Positions 18,001 through 26,775 of a DNA stretch of 62,534 nucleotides are shown one piece after another. The position numbers were made by a program, and so were the translations under genes. The stretch covers positions 1-62,534 of the IMG/VR virus record IMGVR_UViG_3300042987_002787; one strand, given 5' to 3'. The notes beneath the pieces are model-generated. The model searched no databases. It saw only the letters and a list, made by a program, of their open reading frames with translations, and was not told the origin of the DNA. The stretch's first letter is position 1. Each line of letters begins with the position of its first letter. The DNA comes from a virus.

Positions 18001-18623
18001 TTTTTAGTTTCGAATTTCAACCCGTCTGTTATTTGTACCTTGAAATTGTAGAATCTATCAGTACTGTTAACTCTAGGATCATAAATTTTACTGTCATTGT
18101 CTACCCCATCATATCCAGTTTCGGCGATGTTTTCGCCTATTATTTCTAAGTATCCACTTAGGAATCCCGAGCTCGATAAAGACACTCCTGGTGGCAATGA
18201 TCCATTTACTATCGAAAAAGTTGGTATTGAATTTGAGTTGTCAACAGTGTATTCAAATTGATAACTTAAATATGTTCCATCGAACCAAGCGCCTATAATA
18301 TCTGCAGGTAGTACTATAGAAGGTCCAGAATTATTTGTAACAGTCAAGTAGAAAGACCTGTCATTTACTTTTCCCTGGGGGTTAGTTGCTCTAACTGTAA
18401 ACGAAAAAATTTGTGTTGAATCGTAATTGCTTTGTAGCACCGGGATTCCACGTAACTCACCTAGTCGGGTAATATACATACCAGGCGGAGCAGCACCGCT
18501 TATGAGACTGTAAAATAAAGGTTGTTCGTCACTATCAACCGCCTCCAAGTTTAACGAAAAAAAATCAGACTCGGCTATAGTGCCTAAATTACCGCGCGGT
18601 GTGGACCATGCAATTGTACTCAT
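15093..18623 (-). CDS. Giant Ig-like-domain virion protein, 1176 aa
   Basis: The N-terminal half repeats a putative Ig (He_PIG/cadherin-like) pattern: SGAAPPGMYITRLGELRGIP, GSLPPGVSLSSSGFLSGYL, GASGLPSGLSINELTGWIFG and others. The C-terminus carries a Cys pair and a basic end (GGTCCVRERDIQRGAKGVRG). Such proteins form surface-binding tail parts. It overlaps the upstream gene by 1 nt and abuts the downstream gene. No enzyme motif is seen. Confidence 0.82.
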   Translation of the reverse strand: MSTIAWSTPRGNLGTIAESDFFSLNLEAVDSDEQPLFYSLISGAAPPGMYITRLGELRGIPVLQSNYDSTQIFSFTVRATNPQGKVNDRSFYLTVTNNSGPSIVLPADIIGAWFDGTYLSYQFEYTVDNSNSIPTFSIVNGSLPPGVSLSSSGFLSGYLEIIGENIAETGYDGVDNDSKIYDPRVNSTDRFYNFKVQITDGLKFETKNVALMIVSKGDFTADNSITLINNTFINIDADNKYRPIILNTPDSLPILVSGSVFAYRFLAYDPDDEQVSWQIDELDFSGMDDLDYPIEQVMFGDGTTGPYTLVNTPINAARITVRVNDILLTAYTDYTTAGDQLTFTSITPLITDVIQILFIEVNSGFDTLLFDQGASGLPSGLSINELTGWIFGTLPDQVDEFVTYTFRITAFRTATPSERSDTASFSLTVQRTLNEEIVWTSPSFLGFIDNGAVSELAVEAYNTLGKELSYAFSYDEPYKKLPQGTKFLSSGRLIGRTTFRYFSLDGASATLNLTNTNNLVVGMQIAGPGVSSGCRVTEIFNTTQVEVRPAIYVEQGTLLTFFNLDSTTIKSTTTNSISTSIDNGSTTFDQLARFTVQATTVDGTSSAKKEFTVMVRPRNLSPYENIYLRSLPSESDRNLLRSLTTNVDIFPSSLIYRPDDPNFGIAKSFKFLFLAGLLPSTASAFVEAIRYNHYNKVINFGEVKTAVAKNEDGEIVYEVVYVDAQDSQAYDTLGPALSIDLDIANGFVWDDSEFKTIYPNSFNNMQSRVERVLGYSNRGALPNWMLTVQENGRIPGLTRAIVLAYLKPGASKLVAYRVKQNLSDNDINFSFVADRYQWDNYLSEFYNPITATFEPSVQTTFDKYVNQSTAGDIVRTTITNTVNNSAIITIPSSVSVAYGWIVSPLDINSEISANTQLISVQSSAISTTLTLSSNITATAGSVIKIDGETKVDYAVSVPFNNINNTLLSRLRASFYIDGVVNFLKGETIVFRIQEGFVNEPNDGWVDENNNIIPGYLDKVTNSQVVNKRAGSWKIVWEDLVEIGFDGDDVGFDSPYGDLINGYFDQGGDSEVKLLFQNEVIFNQQVYIRSGRGYPTSVLTYTTSGGSAIPYYVPVNTTFRTAETTFDGGTCCVRERDIQRGAKGVRGGTNFSTNRDKYVKPETKDKYIKFPQNGVFV

Positions 18624-20407
18624 TACAGAATAACTGCCTCGATTATTTTGGTTTTGTTGTTTGGGTTGGATTCTAATGCCTTGGCAAATATTCTTAAACC
18701 AAATCCAGTATCAGACCCTACACTTCTTGCATACCCTGGAGTCGTTGAAGTTACCAGTAAATCCCCTTTGGCAACTGGTCCAGTAACTCGAACCGGCACT
18801 CTGCCTCTTAGAGCCACTGGCAAGCCTTGAACGCCGTCATTCATGAGATAGGCAGGGTTCTGACTTATTACTCCTGCCACTCTGTGATCTGCAAATTCGT
18901 TAGTGACAGTTATTTCTCGTTCGCCACCAAATATTACTACAGTGCCATATTCATAATTGGCGTCTGCGACATAGTTTTCTGCTAAGTCAGCATACCTGGC
19001 CGATGTAGCAACTGCATGTACTGTGTTAAACGCAAAGCCCGGGCTGCCTATATTGGCCACCCCGTCGCTGTTGGTTACAATGTTACCGCTTAATATAGCA
19101 ATATTACCAGTAGCAGTAATACTTCTGCCTGCTGACCCACCTACAAAAATGTTTCCTGTTTCAACCGATAAGCCGCCTTTGACTCTGATATCTCCAGTTG
19201 TGGTAGAAGTTGCCTGGTTGTTTCCACTTGTATTCAAATACCCAGACAAAGTCAGCGCACCGGTAGCATCTAAATCATAGGCCCAAATTTTTAACCAACG
19301 ATCTGTTCCAGAGGTGCCTAAGCTGTATGTTTGATTGGCATTGGGACTAATATCATTTACATTTAGTTGCCCATTTATATCTAAACCTGTTAGTGTTCCG
19401 AGGCTGGTTATAAAAGGTTGAGCTGCTGTAAATATATTACCTTGAATGTTTGCTCGTACGTTGCCACCTATGTTGGCATGTATGTTACCTACCCATAAAT
19501 TGCCTGCTACACCAAGACCACCTCTTATCTGTACTGCACCTGTTGTCGCAGAAGTTGACTGTGTGGCGTCCAAAAAAGTAGTACTAAGACCAACACTACC
19601 ACCATTAAATGCATTAGCAGCAGTTTGTACTGGACTTCCATTAATGTAAACTGTGTCGCCGCCGGCAAAGTTAAGACTTCCTACATGATACCCAGTAACT
19701 GCTAAATTACCAATATTTGAGGAACTTGAATTTAATTGTCCATTTACAAATAAATTACCACCTATACCAGCTCCACCTGTAACTTGTAAAGCCCCAGTAG
19801 TATAATTAGTAGCAGCAGTGCTATTAGCAACTAATAATGATCCAATTTGAACATTACCTGGTGTGCCTGCGGTTATTATGTTACCAACGCTTTCTGTAAT
19901 GTTGTCCCAGTAAATTAAACTTCCTGTTGAATTTTGCCATCCTAAAAAAGCTTTTTTTTCTGGTCCGGTACCGTAATATTGCCAAACCAAACCAATATCT
20001 CTATTGTCGTTGACTACAAACGGAGTCGCTGAATAATGTAAATTCAACAATGAAGCAGTCGAAGATTGAGCCTGAGCTGCTGCCTGTGTACCTGAAACAT
20101 TCAAATTACCAATAATGTTAACATTACCGATAATATAAGCACCGTTGCTCTGAACAAATAGATTTCCACCTAGCGCACCAGTTACTACAACGTTATTTGA
20201 TGTTGTTAAATTTGCTGTGACAGAAGTATTGGAGACAATTACTCCGCCTGTAACACTAACAGCACTAATGGTGCTCGCCTCCGATCCTGCAAATAAACCT
20301 CCGTTTATGTAATCAAAGTTGCTGTTTACAATTTGAAAGGCTGATCGTATTGGATCGCCAGATCCATCATTGGCTGTTGCACCTACATCAATTAAATCTA
20401 TAGACAT
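18623..20407 (-). CDS. Tail-fibre protein with C-terminal peptidase-G2-like domain
   Basis: 594 aa. The head is MSIDLIDVGATANDGSGDPI followed by RSAFQIVNSNFDYING, as in T4-like fibre proteins. The middle is Gly/Asn/Val beta repeats. The C-terminal 120 residues (SARYADLAENYVADANYEYG, then VVIFGGEREITVTN) match the self-processing peptidase-G2/intramolecular chaperone type found at fibre ends. By family knowledge this domain helps trimer folding and may be cleaved off. Confidence 0.82.
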   Translation of the reverse strand: MSIDLIDVGATANDGSGDPIRSAFQIVNSNFDYINGGLFAGSEASTISAVSVTGGVIVSNTSVTANLTTSNNVVVTGALGGNLFVQSNGAYIIGNVNIIGNLNVSGTQAAAQAQSSTASLLNLHYSATPFVVNDNRDIGLVWQYYGTGPEKKAFLGWQNSTGSLIYWDNITESVGNIITAGTPGNVQIGSLLVANSTAATNYTTGALQVTGGAGIGGNLFVNGQLNSSSSNIGNLAVTGYHVGSLNFAGGDTVYINGSPVQTAANAFNGGSVGLSTTFLDATQSTSATTGAVQIRGGLGVAGNLWVGNIHANIGGNVRANIQGNIFTAAQPFITSLGTLTGLDINGQLNVNDISPNANQTYSLGTSGTDRWLKIWAYDLDATGALTLSGYLNTSGNNQATSTTTGDIRVKGGLSVETGNIFVGGSAGRSITATGNIAILSGNIVTNSDGVANIGSPGFAFNTVHAVATSARYADLAENYVADANYEYGTVVIFGGEREITVTNEFADHRVAGVISQNPAYLMNDGVQGLPVALRGRVPVRVTGPVAKGDLLVTSTTPGYARSVGSDTGFGLRIFAKALESNPNNKTKIIEAVIL

Positions 20408-20428
20408 TTTTTATTCCATTTTTTATAT

Positions 20429-21361
20429 TTAACCACCAAGATTCTTAATTCTTTCTGCAAGTTGATCCAAGGCTGATGAAATAGTTGAGACATTACTGGT
20501 CCAATTTTGGTAGTTACCCATAGTGTATAGTTCCGCTCCAACATTTGCATCCAGCGTAGCTAGGTTTGATACAATCACTCCAAGATTAGCATCAATGTTT
20601 ATAATTGATGTGGCCTGGGTGGCTGCATTGGTATTAGCAAAAATCTGATATGCACCTACATTGGCATTAATTGAATCAATTGATGTGGCCTGGGTGGCTG
20701 CATTGGTATTAGCAAAAATCTGATATGCACCTACATTGGCATTAATTGAATCAATTGATGTGGCCTGGGTGGCTGCATTACTATTCAATGCTGCTAAGTT
20801 AGAAATATGACTAGATGCCAAGGAATTTAGTATTACTAGCGAATCGGCCTGTGCGGCTGCATTTGAATACAAAGTAGTTAAATCATTGGCTTGCGAAGCT
20901 GCATTTGCAGTTAGAGTTGATAACGTTGTTGCCTGCACGGCTGCATTGGCTGTCAATGAAACTAACTCAACACTCTGAGTAGCAGCATTCGCTGTCAAAG
21001 TATTTAAAGTTGTTGCTTGGGTGGCTGCGTTTGCTGTCAGTGAATCTAAGTTTGTTGCCTGTGTTGCAGCATTAGCAAATAAGGTGACTATATCGCCACT
21101 AGTGGCAGTAAGGTTAGCAAGAATTCCAACTAATGCAGATGTCAAAACGTTACCACCCAGACTAATAGTGCCAGGAGAACTAACTGTAATATTTCCTAAT
21201 GTTAGATTGCCACTCGCCGATAAAGCCACTGGATTTCCACCAGCAGTAGCGCCATCACCAACAAAAATCTGATTGGTATCTGTAATAAAAATAATTTCGC
21301 CGGCTGCAGGAGTAATTGAAGTTCTATTTGCTGCTAGCCCGCGTCGTATTTGTAAAGCCAT
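20429..21361 (-). CDS. Fibre protein with tandem NAATQAT repeats
   Basis: 310 aa. The N-terminus MALQIRRGLAANRTSITPAA, then GEIIFITDTNQIFVGDGAT, is typical of phage fibre head modules. The rest is a chain of heptad-like repeats (NAATQATxLxxL), expected to form a trimeric coiled coil. Two perfect tandem 75-bp copies lie in the gene (20604-20753). It sits between two other fibre genes. Confidence 0.8.
   Translation of the reverse strand: MALQIRRGLAANRTSITPAAGEIIFITDTNQIFVGDGATAGGNPVALSASGNLTLGNITVSSPGTISLGGNVLTSALVGILANLTATSGDIVTLFANAATQATNLDSLTANAATQATTLNTLTANAATQSVELVSLTANAAVQATTLSTLTANAASQANDLTTLYSNAAAQADSLVILNSLASSHISNLAALNSNAATQATSIDSINANVGAYQIFANTNAATQATSIDSINANVGAYQIFANTNAATQATSIINIDANLGVIVSNLATLDANVGAELYTMGNYQNWTSNVSTISSALDQLAERIKNLGG
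20604..20753. repeat. Two tandem 75-bp direct repeats in a fibre gene
   Basis: The 25-residue unit ending NANVGAYQIFANT appears twice with identical DNA. The identity suggests recent duplication and length variation of the fibre shaft. Confidence 0.85.
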
Positions 21362-21370
21362 TGTGTTCTC

Positions 21371-23065
21371 CTAAAACGTTCCTAAGTCAAGTGTGTAATT
21401 GATTGGTGCAGCAAATGTACCAAAGTCAAATGCTGGTGTTGAGTAATTAATTTGATTGCCATTTACTAACAAATTACCACTTTGTATTGTTAACGCAGCA
21501 CCCCCAATATAAATTGTATTACTGCTTACCCATAAATCTTTCCATTGTTTTGATTGACTACCAAGGCTATATGTGACATTAGCACTAGGTAATACATTGC
21601 TAGAAACTGCTTGTAAATTTGGTCCAGATGCTATAGCCAAATTCATTGCAATAATGTTTGCATTTATGGTGTTTATCGCTATTGCTTGGACAGTGGCATT
21701 GGCATTAGCATATAATTGGTACGAACCTAAATTAGCCTGTGTGGCAGCATTTATTGCATTAGCATATAATTGATATGCACCAAGATTAGCCGAAAACATT
21801 GGCAGATTAGGTATTTGTATATTAGCCCAAGTCTGGTACGCTCCAATATTCGCACTTAATGTGTTTAACGAAGCACCTTGTGTAGCTGCATTTGAAATTA
21901 AATTGTCAATAGCTTGAGCTTGTACAACTGCATTGGCTGTCAAGGACACCAGACTTGCTGCCTGTGACACAGTATTGGCATTTGCATAGATCTGATAAGC
22001 ACCAACATTGGCATTTAAAGAATCAATTGACACAGTTTGTGTGGCTGCGTTTGATTGTAAATTTGTAATATTGGTTGTAGCCGTTCCTAGGTTGGCATTT
22101 AGTGCGAAAAGAGTTGATCCTTGAGCTGCTGCGTTTGAAATTAGGTTATCTAATGATTGTGCTTGACCTACTGCATTTGCTAACAAACTTGATAAACTGC
22201 CGGCTTGACTGGCTGCGTTAGCATTTGCAAAAGTTTGATAAGCACCAATATTGGCGCTAATATTATCAAGAGATTGATGTTGTGAAACTGCGTTTGATAT
22301 TAATGTGGCTAAACTTGTAGCTTGTGTGACTGCATTTGCTGCTAAATCGGCCAAAGAGGTAGCCTGTGTAGCAGCATTGCTAATTAAACTGGTTAGTTCC
22401 GATGATTGTGCAGCAGCATTACTTACAAGCCCATTTATTGTGTTTTGTTGACTAGCGGCATTGCTCTGCAAACTAGTAATTGCTGCATTGGCAGCAATAA
22501 TATTGGCATTTATTAAAGCTATCTGAGTGGTTTTTGTGCCTACATTGGCTTCTAAGTTTTGTATTCTTGTGTTAGCAGCGGCCAAATTGGCATTGATTGA
22601 ATTGACATTTGCTAATACAGCATTACTACTAAGTGCGTTTGATATTGATGTATCAACATATGTAACAGTTGCTTTAGTTGCTGTAAGTGTGGTTATAGAT
22701 GTAGCTTGGGAAGCAGCATTTGCTTCCAGTGTTGTTATTCTTGCGTCATGACCGCTTATTACAGAATTGGCGGCAGTAATATTTGCCCGTAGCGAAGCGA
22801 TGTTGCTGTTAACTTGGGTTATATTCGAGGCTATTGCAGTATTTACGTAGGATTTGGCTGCGGCCTGAGTGACATCATTGACTGTCAAAGTCACATTACC
22901 AGTTCGACCTGCCACTGAGTAAACTTGTATATTTGCAGCCGTTATCTGTACATTACCACTATACAGTTCGGTGAAATTTTCGTTTATCTTTGTAAATGCG
23001 TCTCGTAACTGATCACCGGTACCATCACCGGCTACATTGCCTACCGTGACAAGTTGTTGTGCCAT
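21371..23065 (-). CDS. Long coiled-coil fibre protein, 564 aa
   Basis: The head MAQQLVTVGNVAGDGTGDQL, then RDAFTKINENFTELYSG, matches structural proteins of T4-like phages. Residues of about 80-470 form repeats of LxxNAAxQAxSLxxL and NANxGAYQxxANA type. The C-terminal part (VTYSLGSQSKQWKDLWVSSN) is a known fibre module. A late box with an AGGATG ribosome site precedes it, so it heads the fibre operon. Confidence 0.83.
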   Translation of the reverse strand: MAQQLVTVGNVAGDGTGDQLRDAFTKINENFTELYSGNVQITAANIQVYSVAGRTGNVTLTVNDVTQAAAKSYVNTAIASNITQVNSNIASLRANITAANSVISGHDARITTLEANAASQATSITTLTATKATVTYVDTSISNALSSNAVLANVNSINANLAAANTRIQNLEANVGTKTTQIALINANIIAANAAITSLQSNAASQQNTINGLVSNAAAQSSELTSLISNAATQATSLADLAANAVTQATSLATLISNAVSQHQSLDNISANIGAYQTFANANAASQAGSLSSLLANAVGQAQSLDNLISNAAAQGSTLFALNANLGTATTNITNLQSNAATQTVSIDSLNANVGAYQIYANANTVSQAASLVSLTANAVVQAQAIDNLISNAATQGASLNTLSANIGAYQTWANIQIPNLPMFSANLGAYQLYANAINAATQANLGSYQLYANANATVQAIAINTINANIIAMNLAIASGPNLQAVSSNVLPSANVTYSLGSQSKQWKDLWVSSNTIYIGGAALTIQSGNLLVNGNQINYSTPAFDFGTFAAPINYTLDLGTF

Positions 23066-23085
23066 AAATCATCCTATATACTAGG

Positions 23086-23093
23086 TATTTATG
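23086..23093 (-). promoter_or_regulatory. Late promoter of the fibre operon
   Basis: CATAAATA, 20 nt before the ATG of the 564-aa fibre gene; the leader includes AGGATG. Confidence 0.6.
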
Positions 23094-23118
23094 GCATTTG
23101 GGATTTATATAGTTTTGG

Positions 23119-23445
23119 TTAGTAAGGACTGAAACTGCTGCCGCAGCCACATGTGGTTTGTGCTTGTGGATTATCAATACTAAAGCTTGCGCCCATGGCA
23201 TCTTCTGTGTATTTTATTTTAGCTCCTTGTAGATACTGAGCACTCATTGAGTCAACTAGAAGTTTTACACCATCATATTCTAGATCAAAATCATCTTCAT
23301 TTTGCATTTCGTCAAACGTAAATCCATATTGAAATCCCGAACATCCTCCGCCTTGCACAAATACACGCAGTTTTAGATCTGGGTTTCCCTCTTCTGCTAT
23401 TAATTCTTTTAGTTTAACTACTGCTGATTCATTTAAATCAATCAT
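23119..23445 (-). CDS. A-type Fe-S carrier protein (IscA/ErpA-like)
   Basis: 108 aa with the three conserved Cys: [11 protein letters not shown] (one) and TTCGCGSSF (two). The N-terminus and length fit the HesB/IscA family, which delivers Fe-S clusters to apo-proteins. Homologues occur in marine T4-like phages. It overlaps the SOD gene by 4 nt, so the two are probably co-expressed late. Confidence 0.92.
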   Translation of the reverse strand: MIDLNESAVVKLKELIAEEGNPDLKLRVFVQGGGCSGFQYGFTFDEMQNEDDFDLEYDGVKLLVDSMSAQYLQGAKIKYTEDAMGASFSIDNPQAQTTCGCGSSFSPY

Positions 23446-23993
23446 GCTCGATCTCCTGCATAAATTCTCCTGTTAACATAATCCCAGTTAATAATACGCC
23501 AAATGTTTTTAAGATATCGTTTCTTATCTGCGCCATAGTCATTGACCCAGGCGTGTTCCCACCAGTCTACTAACAAAGCTATATCATTGCGCTTTGCGTG
23601 ATTTTTGATTGTTTTTATTTTACCCTGGCGACTCAAATAAATCCAATTTGAGCCTTGAAGTTTCATGGCTTCTTCTTCAAAGTCCTTTTTAAAATCTGTA
23701 AAAGTGCCAAAGTGTCGATTTATTAACGCTAGACTTGCACCAGTGGGACTGTTACCGTTTTTAGGTGCTCTCAATTGAGGAAAAAATATATTGTGCAAGT
23801 ATGCGCCAGCTTCATTGAATGCAGCATCGCCCTCGCCCTTGTTATACCTATCTACGTATCCACGAGCTAGTTTACCATAATGATTTTCGATAGTAGTTTT
23901 GCTCATTACTGGAGCCAGCCCACCTTCGCTGTAAGGCAATTTTTTTAATTCTAGTTTTTTATCTTCTTCTAGCAGGTCAATTATGTTACGCAT
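23442..23993 (-). CDS. Fe/Mn superoxide dismutase-like protein
   Basis: 183 aa. All four metal ligands can be placed: His in [15 protein letters not shown], His in [11 protein letters not shown], and Asp and His in [15 protein letters not shown]. The C-terminal [17 protein letters not shown] matches SodB. It differs from typical SodB at the active-site gate (KLARGY instead of KHHxTY), so activity is not certain. A late box ends 5 nt before the ATG. Confidence 0.87.
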   Translation of the reverse strand: MRNIIDLLEEDKKLELKKLPYSEGGLAPVMSKTTIENHYGKLARGYVDRYNKGEGDAAFNEAGAYLHNIFFPQLRAPKNGNSPTGASLALINRHFGTFTDFKKDFEEEAMKLQGSNWIYLSRQGKIKTIKNHAKRNDIALLVDWWEHAWVNDYGADKKRYLKNIWRIINWDYVNRRIYAGDRA

Positions 23994-23997
23994 GTAT

Positions 23998-24216
23998 CTA
24001 TTTAGTGCGATAAACTATGCGACCTCTATGTAGATCATATGGACTCATTTCTATTTCTACACTGTCGCCAGCTAATATGCGTATATTATTTTGACGTAGC
24101 TTACCAGCAATGGTAGCTATAATTTGATGATTGTTATCTAATGTAACACGAAACATTGCACTCGGTAGTAATTCATCTACTACGCCAGTCATTCTAATTA
24201 AATCTTCTTTGCCCAC
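23998..24216 (-). CDS. infA: Translation initiation factor IF-1
   Basis: 72 aa, exactly bacterial IF-1 length. It begins [20 protein letters not shown] followed by MFRVTLDN and has [20 protein letters not shown] followed by GRIVYRTK, a near-match to IF-1 along its full length (S1-like OB fold). The start is GTG behind an AGAGGA site, with a late box further upstream. IF-1 binds the 30S A site and works with IF-2 and IF-3. A phage copy could shift initiation towards phage mRNAs; that is inference. Confidence 0.95.
   Translation of the reverse strand: MGKEDLIRMTGVVDELLPSAMFRVTLDNNHQIIATIAGKLRQNNIRILAGDSVEIEMSPYDLHRGRIVYRTK
23999..24006 (-). promoter_or_regulatory. Late-type box before SOD, leaderless spacing
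   Basis: ACTAAATA, 5 nt (GATAC), ATG. It overlaps the infA stop codon. Confidence 0.45.
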
Positions 24217-24236
24217 ATATCCTCTTTTAAAGTACC

Positions 24237-24244
24237 TATTTATC
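24237..24244 (-). promoter_or_regulatory. Late promoter of infA
   Basis: GATAAATA, 20 nt before the infA GTG; the leader carries AGAGGA. Confidence 0.55.
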
Positions 24245-24617
24245 TACGCATTGAACTGATATCTTTGGCTTCTTGGTCCGTAAAGATAGGAACTGCATTG
24301 CTCTTGTGCATAGTGCCAATGCCTACAATGTTGTCGCCGGTATATTGCATTGGTTTACGAACAGTAACCGCACCTTGTACGCCTGTGTCTAAACTAGGAA
24401 TACGTGGCTTATCTGAATCACGACGCAAAGGTTTGGGTGCTACGAAACTTTTACGCTCAAATTTTATTTTAGACGACGGCGCATATTTGTCTTTAAGTTT
24501 TTGCCACTCTGACTCTAGCCACTCTGCTTGACGTTTTTGTTCAGCACTCGCAAATTTTTTCTTGCCCTTGCGTTTACCCGTTAGAGACAGCCAAGGACCT
24601 TCCATGTGCATACTCAT
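24240..24617 (-). CDS. Conserved basic phage protein
   Basis: 125 aa, very Lys/Arg-rich in its first half ([19 protein letters not shown]). It starts [15 protein letters not shown], with the second or third Met also possible. No known domain. A good sigma70 promoter lies upstream. Confidence 0.7.
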   Translation of the reverse strand: MSMHMEGPWLSLTGKRKGKKKFASAEQKRQAEWLESEWQKLKDKYAPSSKIKFERKSFVAPKPLRRDSDKPRIPSLDTGVQGAVTVRKPMQYTGDNIVGIGTMHKSNAVPIFTDQEAKDISSMRR

Positions 24618-24647
24618 AGTGTCACCTATAATTTAGTACAGAGTTGT

Positions 24648-24676
24648 ATTATAGCACTAAACGGATTTAGCGTCAA
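24648..24676 (-). promoter_or_regulatory. Sigma70-like promoter
   Basis: TTGACG, 17-nt spacer, TATAAT, upstream of the 125-aa gene and inside the end of the next one. Confidence 0.72.
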
Positions 24677-25016
24677 CTGGATCCAAAATCTTAGTAATTG
24701 TTGCTTTTTCGTTAACGATTAGTATTTGATGCCTTGGATAGTAAAGTTGGATATTTTTTGCTGCATCGTCTTCGTTTAAACCTTGGCCTAGGAACTTGTT
24801 GTTTTTGCCATAAGCAAGAACCACATTGTGACCATTTTCTTCAACGTGTTCGAATCGTAGTGCAAGTACCTGCTTCTCTGCTTCCTTTAGCAATTCTGCT
24901 TCTTCTACGGCGTCGTTTATTTTATGTTTGAGTTGTTGCACAAATACCCAAGAACTTAAAAGTTGCCACATTAAGTAAAAGAAAACGGCCCAACCTAAAA
25001 TATCAAGAAAGTTCAT
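24657..25016 (-). CDS. Membrane-anchored coiled-coil protein
   Basis: 119 aa. One N-terminal membrane segment (about 5-25), a coiled coil rich in Glu/Lys (about 28-55), then a small beta domain. Function unknown. It ends 1 nt before the next start in the same operon. Confidence 0.65.
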   Translation of the reverse strand: MNFLDILGWAVFFYLMWQLLSSWVFVQQLKHKINDAVEEAELLKEAEKQVLALRFEHVEENGHNVVLAYGKNNKFLGQGLNEDDAAKNIQLYYPRHQILIVNEKATITKILDPVDAKSV

Positions 25017-25017
25017 G

Positions 25018-25845
25018 TTATGTCCAAAGTGCTTGCCGAATTTTGATAAGACGAATCATCATTTCTTCGTCCTCTTGATTATACTTATCTTCTATTGCTT
25101 GTGTAGTGTCTAAGGCACGTGAGCTTGCCTCTCTTTCTTCGTCAGTGCGATCCTCAAAGTCTAAGAAATCTCGACCCTCATTACGGAACTTTTCGCAATA
25201 GTCGGACCACCCACCAGCATCATGTGGATCAGGACGGTTAGGATATATTTCTGTCCACCACTGATATAGAGCTAATATTTCTTTTGCAGTTTCAGCTTGC
25301 GGGCTAGACTTGTGCCTGTCGGGATGATCATCTGCTAACCAATCATTAGTAAGGCCCATTTGCCAAGCTAGGTTGTCAAGTCCAGCCTGTGGACAACGCC
25401 ATGTGCGCCAACGGAACCAACCAGTAGCCCAAAAAGGAGGGTTGTATTTCGCTCGGACTTCTTTGCCTTCCCAGGCAATATGCCACCAGGCTAGCTCCAC
25501 TTCAACAAAATCTCTAAGTTCATTAAACAGACATGGAAGAAACCTGCTGCCAAGATCACGCCACTCGCCGCGAGGAATGTCGCTTGGGCTAGCAGTAAGA
25601 GCATGGGTGCCAGTGACCCAACGATTGTTGATATAATATTTGAGATCATACAGTTTGTTGGGAATGTAGCAAAAAAATCGTTGTAGGTAATCAAGGCCTT
25701 CTTCGGCTAGCCAGTAACGGACGGGGTGAGCTTTGGCAGCAGCTTCATGCCATTCTCGCCAACCGCGGCTGGTAAGGGCACCCGGGCTAGCAGTGCCTCT
25801 AAGCCAGTCAGCAAACGGTCCAATTGTCCAGTAATGGTTACGCAT
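25018..25845 (-). CDS. Conserved phage protein rich in Trp, 275 aa
   Basis: It starts MRNHYWTIGPFADWLRGT and contains many Trp/Arg stretches (TGWFRWRTWRCPQAGLDNLA) and an acidic C-terminal region. Its base composition is visibly more GC-rich than its neighbours, which suggests separate acquisition. Similar proteins occur in many large phages. I do not know the function. Confidence 0.75.
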   Translation of the reverse strand: MRNHYWTIGPFADWLRGTASPGALTSRGWREWHEAAAKAHPVRYWLAEEGLDYLQRFFCYIPNKLYDLKYYINNRWVTGTHALTASPSDIPRGEWRDLGSRFLPCLFNELRDFVEVELAWWHIAWEGKEVRAKYNPPFWATGWFRWRTWRCPQAGLDNLAWQMGLTNDWLADDHPDRHKSSPQAETAKEILALYQWWTEIYPNRPDPHDAGGWSDYCEKFRNEGRDFLDFEDRTDEEREASSRALDTTQAIEDKYNQEDEEMMIRLIKIRQALWT

Positions 25846-25846
25846 A

Positions 25847-26047
25847 TCAACTAAAATGTTTGTTCAGAACTTCCAATTTATCTTCGTATTCAGCAATGTG
25901 AGCAATTTCCGCCTCCATTGCACTCATCCAATCAGTATGATCATGAATTGCAATAGGATTGTTTAACATCACTTCCACATTCATACGATGCTTTTGTATA
26001 TGGCTTTCAAAGTGTGCTCTAGCTGCATCTAATAGTTTCTGTCTCAT
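25847..26047 (-). CDS. Small conserved helical protein
   Basis: 66 aa from MRQKLLDAARAHFESHIQKH, chosen for the AGGA ribosome site just upstream; the longer frame begins inside the previous gene. Proteins with HIxKHRxNVEVxLxNP are frequent in T4-like phages. Function unknown. Confidence 0.72.
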   Translation of the reverse strand: MRQKLLDAARAHFESHIQKHRMNVEVMLNNPIAIHDHTDWMSAMEAEIAHIAEYEDKLEVLNKHFS

Positions 26048-26063
26048 ATTATATCCTAAAAAG

Positions 26064-26336
26064 TTATTTAATGTCAAAATGTTTTTTAATTAGTGAAACT
26101 TCGGCATCTGCAGTCATCCTTTGCATATACCCTGGCACAAGATTATGCTCATTTTCCTTGATCAATCTACAACATTCTTGCACTATCGACTCAGCAAATC
26201 TACGGCCAGTACCACGCCAGATATCTGAATGATACACATTGAAGTTGGCTTGAGCGGCCAATTGCTCAAACTGATCCTCCATGTCTTTTATCAAGACTGT
26301 CTGATATTGTGCATCAAATTCAGGAAATTCACTCAT
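26064..26336 (-). CDS. Paralogue array member 1
   Basis: 90 aa. It shares the FAESIVQECCRLIKEN helix and the C-terminal IKKHFDIK with the small proteins that follow, but has a longer, different N-terminus. ATGA overlap with the next upstream gene. Function unknown. Confidence 0.65.
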   Translation of the reverse strand: MSEFPEFDAQYQTVLIKDMEDQFEQLAAQANFNVYHSDIWRGTGRRFAESIVQECCRLIKENEHNLVPGYMQRMTADAEVSLIKKHFDIK

Positions 26337-26551
26337 TCTGCAACTCCAAAATGTCGTTTTATAGCACTACTACACTCTCGAGCAAATCTGGCATCATGGG
26401 CATCCTCGTGTAGAAAATGCCCACCTTCTACAACACCAACGCACTCCTGAACAATCAACTCAGCCAACATTTCCATACGATTCTGACAGTCTTCGGTGAT
26501 GTGTTTGTGTAACCCGTGATTACGCATTAGTTCTGCAAGTCGTTCTTTCAC
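26333..26551 (-). CDS. Paralogue array member 2
   Basis: 72 aa, MKERLAELMRNHGLHKHITE ... LAELIVQECVGVVEGG ... IKRHFGVAE. It has the array pattern: start M(N/K)ER, central helix with LIVxEC, end HFGV. Coupled by 4-nt overlaps on both sides. Confidence 0.68.
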   Translation of the reverse strand: MKERLAELMRNHGLHKHITEDCQNRMEMLAELIVQECVGVVEGGHFLHEDAHDARFARECSSAIKRHFGVAE

Positions 26552-26772
26552 GATTCAACTCCAAAATGTTCTGCTACACGACAGATCCTATCAACTACTT
26601 CGGTCATTCTACCATCGCCAGGTTCGGGCAGGTCTCTTCCAAACACATCCATGCATTCCAACACAATCAATCCGGCAAATCGTTCAATAAATTGTTCTTG
26701 CGTATCCCAATTATCTGGGTCAGAATCTTCTCTAGCAGCCTTGATCCAACATTCTCGAATTCTTTCGTTCAT
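26548..26772 (-). CDS. Paralogue array member 3
   Basis: 74 aa, MNERIRECWIKAAREDSDPD ... FAGLIVLECMDVFGRDLPEP ... AEHFGVES. Its C-terminal 38 residues are nearly identical to those of the 28599-28817 gene. Confidence 0.68.
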   Translation of the reverse strand: MNERIRECWIKAAREDSDPDNWDTQEQFIERFAGLIVLECMDVFGRDLPEPGDGRMTEVVDRICRVAEHFGVES

Positions 26773-26775
26773 TCT

